A stretch of 21,199 nucleotides of DNA from Chloroflexota bacterium (GTDB lineage: Bacteria > Chloroflexota > Limnocylindria > Limnocylindrales > CSP1-4): assembly GCA_025935655.1 (NCBI GenBank), contig JAICUV010000026.1, positions 1 through 21,199 on the forward strand, written 5' to 3'. The translations under genes were made by a program, and so were the position numbers. Each line of letters begins with the position of its first letter. Within the stretch, counting starts at the first letter, position 1. Below the pieces are notes generated by a model that saw nothing but the letters and a program-made list of their open reading frames with translations, did not search any database and was not told where the DNA came from. Of this stretch, positions 14,038 through 20,281 are shown one piece after another.

Positions 14038-15425
14038 TGCTGGGCGTCGGGCGGTGGGGGCCCCGGGGGCGCGACGAGCCCGCGGGGACCGGTGGGCTCG
14101 CGCAGGGCGGGGCGGTCGAGAACGAGGGCGAACGTCCGCGGCCCGGACGCGTGGACGCGGCGGAGCGCGACGCCTGGGTCGTCCTCAGCGAGGTCGAAGG
14201 CGTGGGACCGATCACGTTCGGGCGACTCATCACGGCGTTCGGGACCGCGCGTGGGGTGCTCGACGCGGCAACCGGACCGCGTGCCGTCTCGACGCTGGTG
14301 GAGGCGGCAGCGGACGATGGCGGTGGCTCGGGGCTCCCGGCGGTGGTCGCGCGCGGCATCGCGGCCGCCGCGGCCGACCCGTGGCGGATCCTCGGCCCCA
14401 TCGCCCAGGCCGGCGTCGACGTCCTCGTGGTCGCGGACGACGCCTATCCCGGGCGCCTCCGCCGGGTCGCGCTGCCGCCGCCTGTGCTCTACGTCCGGGG
14501 CTCGGTGGGCTCGCTCGATCGCGACCGTGCCGTCTCGATCGTGGGGACGCGCCGTCCCACGACCATCGGCCGCGCCACCGCGGCCCGCATCGCGGACGCG
14601 GTCGCGGGTCTCGGCGCAACCGTCGTCTCCGGCCTCGCGCTGGGGATCGACGCCGCGGCCCACACGGCCGCCGTCAGCGGCGCTCGGCCGACGGTCGCCG
14701 TGATCGGCGGTGGCCACGAGCGGCTGTACCCGGCCGCCCACCGCGGCCTCGCGCGACGGATCGTCGACACGGGCGGGGCGGTGATCAGCGAGTTCGCCCC
14801 GCAGACCGTGCCGTCGCGCGGGACGTTTCCCCGTCGCAACCGGATCATCAGCGGGCTGGCGGATGCCACCGTCGTCGTCGAGGCCGGGGCGCGGAGCGGG
14901 GCGCTCACGACCGCCGCCTGGGCGCTCGAGCAGGGACGGAGCCTGTTCATCGTCCCGGGCCGCCTCGATGACCCGTCCGTCGCCGGATGCCTCGCGTTCC
15001 TGCGCGAGGGCGGCCCGGACGCGAGGATCGTGGCGGGGATCCCCGAGCTGCTCGAGGACCTGGGCCTCGCCTCGGGTCTCGCGTCGGGTGAGCGCTCCGC
15101 GGAGACGACGTCAGCGGCGCCACGCACGCCCCGCGGATCGTCCGCGGCAGCCGTCCTCGCGGCCCTGCCGCCGGTGGCGAGGCGCATCGCCGGGGAGGTC
15201 GTCGCGGGTCGGACGAGCGTGGACGAGCTGGTCGCGGCGACTGGGCACGGTGGGGCGACGGTCCTGGGCGTCCTGACGGCCCTGGAGCTGCAGGGCCTCG
15301 TCGTCGAGGTGTTCGGGCGGTATCGGGCGGCCGGGCCGCTCGCCACGGCCGCCGGTCGGGCGCGGGTGCCGCTGCCGGGCACGGGCGTGGCCGGGGTGCC
15401 GGCCGACCCCGGGCGCGCCGCGTGA
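14037..15425 (+). CDS. dprA: DNA-processing protein DprA (Smf)
   Basis: DprA binds incoming single-stranded DNA and loads RecA during transformation. At 462 residues it is longer than the minimal family length because of both ends. Residues 1-40 are Gly/Arg-rich and low complexity. A helix-hairpin-helix-like segment (VEGVGPITFGRLI, 53-65) follows. The Rossmann-like core has SIVGTRRPT (167-175), VVSGLALGIDAAAH (196-209), GTFPRRNRIISG and VVEAGARSGALTTA. A variable linker and a C-terminal winged helix (about 365-440: VDELVAATGHGGATVLGVLTALELQGLV) complete it. Start ATG 14037 is supported by the TGATG overlap with comM, but the low-complexity N-terminus leaves a later start such as GTG 14151 possible. 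Close coupling with comM supports a shared role in handling transforming DNA. Confidence 0.94.
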   Translation: MLGVGRWGPRGRDEPAGTGGLAQGGAVENEGERPRPGRVDAAERDAWVVLSEVEGVGPITFGRLITAFGTARGVLDAATGPRAVSTLVEAAADDGGGSGLPAVVARGIAAAAADPWRILGPIAQAGVDVLVVADDAYPGRLRRVALPPPVLYVRGSVGSLDRDRAVSIVGTRRPTTIGRATAARIADAVAGLGATVVSGLALGIDAAAHTAAVSGARPTVAVIGGGHERLYPAAHRGLARRIVDTGGAVISEFAPQTVPSRGTFPRRNRIISGLADATVVVEAGARSGALTTAAWALEQGRSLFIVPGRLDDPSVAGCLAFLREGGPDARIVAGIPELLEDLGLASGLASGERSAETTSAAPRTPRGSSAAAVLAALPPVARRIAGEVVAGRTSVDELVAATGHGGATVLGVLTALELQGLVVEVFGRYRAAGPLATAAGRARVPLPGTGVAGVPADPGRAA

Positions 15426-15427
15426 TG

Positions 15428-15440
15428 CCTCCGCCGGAGG
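15428..15440 (+). terminator. Short hairpin just after dprA
   Basis: CCTCC (15428-15432) and GGAGG (15436-15440) with loop GCC form a 5-bp stem two bases after the dprA stop, followed by the GC-rich run GGCCCGCC. This is weak, terminator-like evidence only. Confidence 0.25.
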
Positions 15441-15475
15441 GCCCGCCAGGCGTCCCGTCGGACCGGCCGGGATCC

Positions 15476-15574
15476 GCCCGCAATGGTATGGTTGCGGGCA
15501 TTCCGGCAGCCGGGCGCGAGCCCCCGATCGATGCCCGACGGCTGCCGTCCGGCGCTCCTGGCACACGGCGCCGG
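15476..15574 (+). promoter_or_regulatory. Structured 5' leader and candidate promoter of the CAP-domain gene
   Basis: Three consecutive stems can form. First is GCCCGCAA/TTGCGGGC (15476-15483 with 15492-15499), whose 8-nt loop overlaps a -10-like TATGGT (15487-15492). Second is GGCAGC-CGGGC (15505-15515) with GCCCG (15533-15537) and GCTGCC (15541-15546), an 11-bp stem with an ACG bulge. Third is CCGGCGC/GCGCCGG (15549-15555 with 15568-15574). GGGC (15512-15515) can instead pair with the adjacent GCCC (15520-15523) around a GCGA tetraloop. GGAGG (15581-15585) and a TTG start follow. The first stem may be an operator, as it would lie at the promoter. I could not match this to a known riboswitch class. 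Confidence 0.5.
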
Positions 15575-15593
15575 CAGGCTGGAGGACGACGTA

Positions 15594-17189
15594 TTGCGGA
15601 AACCCGGTGCCCTGCTGCTCGCCGCGCCCGTGGCCCTCGGGGGCCTCGTCGCATCGATGGCTCGCCGCAACGCGGTGGCCAACGCGTCGGGTGTGCTCGG
15701 CATCGCGTTCACGGCCGCAATCCTCGTCGCGGTCGGCTTCACGCCCGCCTCCAGCGTGGCGCGACCCGCCACGCAGCCCGGTCCCGTGGCGGCGGCGCTG
15801 TTCGCCACCGTCCGCACGGCGCACGACCCGGCGGCCCCGTTCACCGTCGAGTTCGATCAGCCGATGGACCGCGCCTCGGTGGCGGCGGCCGTGCGCGTCG
15901 AGCCCGCCGCGCCGTTCACCGTCGCCTGGGACGCCTCTGGGCGCGTCGCGACGCTCGTGCCGGCCCCGGCGTGGCGCGCGGACACCCTGTACCGGATCCA
16001 GGTCGCCGCGACGGCGCGGAGTGCGGCGGGTGGCACGCTCGCCGCGCCGCTGCGGAGCGTCGTGCTGACGGATGCCGCCGGGACGGTCGATCTCGCCCCG
16101 ACGATGACGACCACGACCGCCGTCCGCCTCGACACCTCGTTCCGGATCCGCCTCGACCGGCCCACGACGGTGGCCGCGGTCCGCGCGGCGCTGCGCTCGG
16201 TCCCGCCGCTCGCGGGCGACGTCGTCCCCGAGGCGACGCCGGGCGTCTACCGCTTCGAGCCGTACGGGATCCTGGCTCCGGACACCGAGTACCGCCTGTG
16301 GCTCGAGGGGCTCGTGGACGCCTCCGGTGTCCCGTTCGAGCCCATGGACGCGGTCAGCGTCCAGACCGTGGCCGCGCCGGCCGTCACGTCGATCCGGCCG
16401 CGTGACGACGCGACCCGCGTCAAGCGCGCTGCGACCGTCACCGTCCGCTTCTCGCTGCCCATGGAAGAGGCACGCACGGGCGACGCGGTGCACGTCACGG
16501 CGAACGGCAAGGCCGTCGCCGGGCGCACGCGGTGGTCCGCGGACGGCCGGGTCCTCACGTTCGACCCGAGGAAGGCGCTCCCGTACGGCGCCAGGCTCGT
16601 CGTGACCGTCGATCGGACCGCGCGTTCCGCGGCGGGCGCGGACATCGGGGGCGCGGTCTCGGCGCGGTCCAGGGTGGTGCCCAAGCCTGCCCTCGACGCC
16701 TACGGGATCCCAACGGGCGCCACCGGGGCGGTCAACGGGACCTGGCTCGCGGTCGAGCAGTACTACCTGCGGCTCATGAACTGCACCCGGACGGGCGGCT
16801 GGGTCACCTCGACCGGCGCCTGCTCCTCGCCGGGCGGCCTGTCGACGGCGCCGCTCCGACTCAACGCCACGATCTCGTCACGCGTCTCGCGGCCCTACGC
16901 CCGGCTCCTCGCCACCAGCGGCCAGTGCGACCACTTCATCGGCGGCAACCCGGGGGATCGCCTCCGGGCCGCGGGGTTCACCGGCTACAACTGGGGCGAG
17001 AACATCGGGTGCCGGGACGGCAACCCCTACAGCTCGGTGCTCGGCACGCACCTCTTCTACCAGGGCGAGAAGTCGTACAACGGCGGCCACTACCGCAACC
17101 TCATGAACCCGGGCTTCCGCCAGGTCGGCATCGGGGTCTGGGTGGGCGGCGGCCACACGCGCCTCGTCATCGACTTCTACGGCGGCTGA
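15594..17189 (+). CDS. Secreted or anchored protein with Ig-like (SbsA/Big_5-type) repeats and a C-terminal CAP domain
   Basis: A 531-residue probable surface protein from TTG 15594, chosen because GGAGG at 15581-15585 gives an 8-nt spacer and the hydrophobic N-terminus then starts at once. Two hydrophobic stretches (about 5-22 and 32-50) suggest a signal or anchor. Three beta-rich units of about 90 residues follow (about 65-345), each with a phrase like FDQPMD or FSLPMEEA and a closing strand; ARSAAG recurs in units one and three, as expected for SbsA-like Ig repeats. The C-terminal CAP/SCP domain (about 350-531) has H447 (CDHFIGGNPG), E469 (WGENIG) and the HYRNLMNPGFRQVGIGV motif. Four Cys could form two disulfides, fitting export. 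Bacterial CAP proteins bind lipids or carbohydrates; the target here is unknown. Confidence 0.85.
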   Translation: MRKPGALLLAAPVALGGLVASMARRNAVANASGVLGIAFTAAILVAVGFTPASSVARPATQPGPVAAALFATVRTAHDPAAPFTVEFDQPMDRASVAAAVRVEPAAPFTVAWDASGRVATLVPAPAWRADTLYRIQVAATARSAAGGTLAAPLRSVVLTDAAGTVDLAPTMTTTTAVRLDTSFRIRLDRPTTVAAVRAALRSVPPLAGDVVPEATPGVYRFEPYGILAPDTEYRLWLEGLVDASGVPFEPMDAVSVQTVAAPAVTSIRPRDDATRVKRAATVTVRFSLPMEEARTGDAVHVTANGKAVAGRTRWSADGRVLTFDPRKALPYGARLVVTVDRTARSAAGADIGGAVSARSRVVPKPALDAYGIPTGATGAVNGTWLAVEQYYLRLMNCTRTGGWVTSTGACSSPGGLSTAPLRLNATISSRVSRPYARLLATSGQCDHFIGGNPGDRLRAAGFTGYNWGENIGCRDGNPYSSVLGTHLFYQGEKSYNGGHYRNLMNPGFRQVGIGVWVGGGHTRLVIDFYGG

Positions 17190-17191
17190 CC

Positions 17192-17217
17192 GGTCGTCCC
17201 GCGGGCGGGATGGGACC
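17192..17217 (+). terminator. Hairpin downstream of the CAP-domain gene
   Basis: TCCCG (17197-17201) and CGGGA (17206-17210) form a stem with loop CGGG. It is extended by GGTC (17192-17195) pairing with GACC (17214-17217) across a small internal loop. It starts 3 nt after the TGA at 17187-17189. No T-tract is present; a probable terminator by position and symmetry. Confidence 0.45.
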
Positions 17218-17249
17218 ATCGGGGCGGTGACGCGGGCCACGGCGCGCCC

Positions 17250-17255
17250 CAGGAT
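17250..17255 (+). promoter_or_regulatory. Possible -10 element with leaderless spacing before the acidic-tailed gene
   Basis: CAGGAT ends 6 nt before the GTG at 17262 and is followed by GAC, almost the same as TAGGATGAC in front of the zinc-ribbon gene. The first T of TANNNT is C here. The AGGA it contains could instead act as a ribosome-binding site 7 nt from the GTG, so the two readings compete. Confidence 0.3.
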
Positions 17256-17261
17256 GACGAC

Positions 17262-17723
17262 GTGATCCGGAACGTCTGCATCCACGTGTCCAACGAGCAG
17301 CCGCTGATGTGCGACCTGTACGAGCTGCCGAGCGCCGACGACGCGGGCCTCGTGTGCACCAACGTGCGCTCGATGGACGGCAAGCGGCCGGTGTTCGTCG
17401 ACGCCATCGGCTCGACGTTCTTCTTCCCGTACCACGTCGTGCGCTTCCTCGAGATCCCCGAGGCGGAGATGGCCAGGTACCGGGCGTCGGGCGGGGCGAT
17501 GCCGGGCTCCGGGGTCCGGGTGCGGACGACGCGCATCGAGGACGGCGAGGCCCCGGCCGTCGAGGCCGGCGAGGATGCGGGCGGCAACGGTCACGACGCC
17601 GACGCCGACCACGGGTCGCTGCTCCCCGTCGCCGTGGGCGCCCCCGAGCCCGACCCCGACGCCGACCCGGACCTCGAGCTCGAGATCGACGAGGACTTCC
17701 TCCAGCGCATCCGCGACATCTGA
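17262..17723 (+). CDS. Protein of unknown function with a strongly acidic C-terminal half
   Basis: A 153-residue cytosolic-looking protein that I do not recognise. Residues 1-72 read as a compact beta-rich domain (NVCIHVSNEQPLMCDLYELP, NVRSMDGKRPVFVD, GSTFFFPYHVVRFLEIP) with Cys at 6, 17 and 33. Residues 73-100 form a linker with VRVRTTRIEDGE. From about 100 to 150 the chain is dominated by Asp, Glu, Gly and Pro (DADADHG, PDPDADPDLELEIDED) and ends DFLQRIRDI. There is no signal peptide, transmembrane helix or catalytic motif. Such acidic tails occur in DNA mimics, chaperones and low-complexity binding segments, but this is only resemblance. GTG 17262 is the start best supported by position. 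It sits between two hairpins, so it is probably its own transcription unit, just upstream of topA. Confidence 0.75.
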   Translation: MIRNVCIHVSNEQPLMCDLYELPSADDAGLVCTNVRSMDGKRPVFVDAIGSTFFFPYHVVRFLEIPEAEMARYRASGGAMPGSGVRVRTTRIEDGEAPAVEAGEDAGGNGHDADADHGSLLPVAVGAPEPDPDADPDLELEIDEDFLQRIRDI

Positions 17724-17736
17724 CCGATCCGCGCCC

Positions 17737-17751
17737 CGCCCCTACGGGGCG
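17737..17751 (+). terminator. Hairpin downstream of the acidic-tailed gene
   Basis: CGCCCC (17737-17742) and GGGGCG (17746-17751) form a 6-bp GC stem with loop TAC, 13 nt after the stop at 17721-17723. There is no T-tract. It lies upstream of the topA promoter and probably separates the two transcription units. Confidence 0.45.
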
Positions 17752-17798
17752 AGCTCACGGGCCCGATTCGGATAAGCGGAGCGCAAGCGACCCGGTGC

Positions 17799-17804
17799 TA
17801 CACT
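17799..17804 (+). promoter_or_regulatory. Candidate -10 element of topA
   Basis: TACACT matches TANNNT and lies 10 nt before the ATG at 17815. The predicted 5' UTR is about 4 nt, too short for a ribosome-binding site, and none is visible. There is no good -35 at 16-18 nt. Confidence 0.4.
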
Positions 17805-17814
17805 CCCGGCCGCC

Positions 17815-20238
17815 ATGCCCAAGCATCTCGTGATCGTGGAGTCGCCCGCCAAGGCGCGGACGATTGAACGCTACCTCGGCGGGGACTACCAGGTCCTCGC
17901 GTCGTACGGCCACGTCCGGGACCTGCCCGAGAACCCGGGCAAGGGCAAGTTCGGCGTCGACGTGGACCATGACTTCGAGCCCGACTACGTGATCCCGGAC
18001 GACAGGCGCAAGCAGGTGTCCGCGATCGAGAAGGCCGCCCGGGGCGCAGACGACGTGTGGCTCGCCAGCGACCTCGATCGCGAGGGCGAGGCGATCGCGT
18101 GGCACGTCGCGGAGGCCGCCAACGTCCCCCAGGCGAAGCGACGCCGGGTCACCTTCAGCGAGATCACCGAGGGCGCGATCCGCGAGGCGTTCTCGAGCCC
18201 CCGGGACATCGACCAGGACCTCGTCGACGCGCAGCAGGCGCGGCGCATCGTGGACCGCCTCGTCGGCTACACGCTGAGCCCGCTCCTGTCGCGCAAGGTG
18301 CGGGGCGGCCTGTCCGCCGGCCGGGTGCAGTCGGTCGCCGTGCGCATGGTCGTGGAGCGCGAGCGGGAGATCCGCGCGTTCACCGCCAAGGAGTACTGGA
18401 CGCTCGAGGCGATCCTCGCGACGGCCGACGGGACGGCGTTCACCGCCGGCCTCGTCCGCATCGACGGCAAGGCCGTGGACATCGGGGACGGCGAGACGGC
18501 CGAGCGGCACGCCGCCGCGATCCGCGCGCTCTCCCCGGTCGTGGAGACGCTCGCGACCCGGACCTCGAAGCGCAACCCGGCGCCGCCGTTCACCACGAGC
18601 ACGCTCCAGCAGGAGGCGAGCCGCAAGCTCGGCTTCAGCCCCAAGCGGACGATGTCGATCGCCCAGCGCCTGTACGAGGGCGTGGACACGCCGGACGGGC
18701 ACGTCGGCCTCATCACCTACATGCGGACGGACTCGACCGCGATCGCCGGCGTGGCGATGGCCGAGGCCCAGCAGGTGATCAAGGATCGCTTCGGCGAGCC
18801 GTACGGCACCGGCAAGGGACGGTTCTACAAGACGAAGGCCAAGGGCGCCCAGGAGGCCCACGAGTCGGTGCGGCCGACCTCGTTCCTCCGGGACCCGGAC
18901 TTGATGCGCGCCCACCTGAAGGCGGAGGAGCTGCGCCTCTACCGGCTCATCTGGCAGCGCGCGATCGCCTCGCAGATGGCGCCCAAGGAGCTCGAGACCA
19001 CCACCGCGGAGCTCACCGGCGGCCCGTACCGGCTCCGCGCCTCGGCGACCAGGACGCTGTTCGACGGCTTCGCTCGGGTCTACACGGAGGGCCGCGACGA
19101 CGACGGCACCGAGGAGGCGGAGCGCACGCTCCCGCCGCTCACCGAGGGCGAGGTCACGTCGGTCACGGCCGTCACGCCGACCCAGCACTTCACCGAGCCG
19201 CCGCCCCGCTACACCGAGGCCACCCTGATCAAGGCGCTCGAGGAGCACGGCATCGGGCGGCCGTCCACGTACGCGGCGACGATCTCGACGATCCTCGAGC
19301 GCGGCTACGTCCGGGTGGAGGAGCGCCGGCTCCACCCCGAGGAGATCGGGGAGATCGTGACTGACCTGCTCGTGTCGCACTTCGGCGAGTACGTCGATCT
19401 CGCGTTCACGGCGCGCATGGAGGAGGAGCTCGACGAGGTCGCTCGCGGCGAGCGCGAGTGGGTCCCGCTGCTGCGGGCGTTCTTCACCCCGCTCAAGACG
19501 CGCGTCGACGAGAAGCGCAAGGAGCTCAAGCGCGCGGACTTCACCACCGAGGCGACCGACGAGGTGTGCTCCGAGGGGCATCCGATGGTGATCCGCCTGG
19601 GGCGCAACGGGAAGTTCCTCGCCTGCTCCACGTATCCCGACCACAAGGAGACGCGGCCGCTCCCGGGCGAGGAGGCGCCGAAGCTCGAGGGTGACGGCGA
19701 GACCTGCCCGCTGTGCGGCGAGGGCACGCTCACGACCAAGCGCGGCCGGTTCGGCGCCTTCGTCGGCTGCTCGCGCTACCCCGACTGCACGTACATCCGC
19801 AAGGACGGCCCGCCGCCTCCCGACCAGCTGCCGTTCGAGGTCACCTGCCCCAAGAACGGCGACGGCACGCTCATCGCGCGTCGCGCCCGGCGCACCGGCA
19901 ACGTCTTCTGGGGGTGCTCCAACTACCCCAAGTGCGACTTCACCTGCAACGACGAGCCCACCGGCGCGGTCCACGACATCCACACCGACGGCAAGGGTGC
20001 GGTCGTGCGTCGCGGCGAGAGCGGCCTGTGCATGACCTGTGGCGCCGAGGTGCCGCTCCCCGGGGGTCCGCTCGTCGGGCTGCGGCTGCCGGGAGGTCCC
20101 GCGAACCCGGCGGCGCTCGAGCGGCCCGCGCGGGGCGGACGCCGTGGTGGAGGCGGCCGGACCGCGGCTCCGCGCCGTGGCGGCCGCACGGGCGGCGCGC
20201 CGCGCCCCGGGACCGGGACCCGGCGCGCCTCCGCGTGA
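17815..20238 (+). CDS. topA: DNA topoisomerase I (type IA)
   Basis: Relaxes negative supercoils through a 5'-phosphotyrosyl intermediate. The product has 807 residues. The Toprim domain opens with VIVESPAKARTIERYL and carries E10-region and DLDREGE metal-binding residues (86-92). The catalytic Tyr is Y302 in GLITYMRTDST. The C-terminus has three topoisomerase zinc-finger-like repeats. The first uses C585, H589, C604 and H610 in place of four Cys. The second is C631/C634/C652/C658. The third is irregular, C678/C701/C707/C711. A stretch of about 45 residues rich in Gly and Arg (RGGRRGGGGR, PRRGGRTGG) ends the protein and likely binds DNA nonspecifically. Start ATG 17815 sits directly before the first Toprim strand. 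The recombinase gene follows after 43 nt, an order seen in several bacterial groups. Confidence 0.98.
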   Translation: MPKHLVIVESPAKARTIERYLGGDYQVLASYGHVRDLPENPGKGKFGVDVDHDFEPDYVIPDDRRKQVSAIEKAARGADDVWLASDLDREGEAIAWHVAEAANVPQAKRRRVTFSEITEGAIREAFSSPRDIDQDLVDAQQARRIVDRLVGYTLSPLLSRKVRGGLSAGRVQSVAVRMVVEREREIRAFTAKEYWTLEAILATADGTAFTAGLVRIDGKAVDIGDGETAERHAAAIRALSPVVETLATRTSKRNPAPPFTTSTLQQEASRKLGFSPKRTMSIAQRLYEGVDTPDGHVGLITYMRTDSTAIAGVAMAEAQQVIKDRFGEPYGTGKGRFYKTKAKGAQEAHESVRPTSFLRDPDLMRAHLKAEELRLYRLIWQRAIASQMAPKELETTTAELTGGPYRLRASATRTLFDGFARVYTEGRDDDGTEEAERTLPPLTEGEVTSVTAVTPTQHFTEPPPRYTEATLIKALEEHGIGRPSTYAATISTILERGYVRVEERRLHPEEIGEIVTDLLVSHFGEYVDLAFTARMEEELDEVARGEREWVPLLRAFFTPLKTRVDEKRKELKRADFTTEATDEVCSEGHPMVIRLGRNGKFLACSTYPDHKETRPLPGEEAPKLEGDGETCPLCGEGTLTTKRGRFGAFVGCSRYPDCTYIRKDGPPPPDQLPFEVTCPKNGDGTLIARRARRTGNVFWGCSNYPKCDFTCNDEPTGAVHDIHTDGKGAVVRRGESGLCMTCGAEVPLPGGPLVGLRLPGGPANPAALERPARGGRRGGGGRTAAPRRGGRTGGAPRPGTGTRRASA

Positions 20239-20281
20239 GCATGGCCGGGGCGCTGGCGGGCACCCGCGAGGCCGCGGCGGC

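Noticed and set aside
12636..14741. Long minus-strand frame opposite comM and dprA
   Set aside because: Ser/Arg/Pro-rich antisense shadow with no domain; both + strand genes are certain.
15483..15593. Upstream ATG (15483) as the CAP protein start
   Set aside because: It has no ribosome site and would place a charged segment of 37 residues before the hydrophobic N-terminus; TTG 15594 has GGAGG at proper spacing. Not fully excluded.
15425..16405. An ORF beginning TGATG with the dprA stop and running into the CAP gene in another frame
   Set aside because: The overlap looks like coupling, but the product is Arg/Pro/Gly-rich and out of frame with the Ig-like and CAP motifs.
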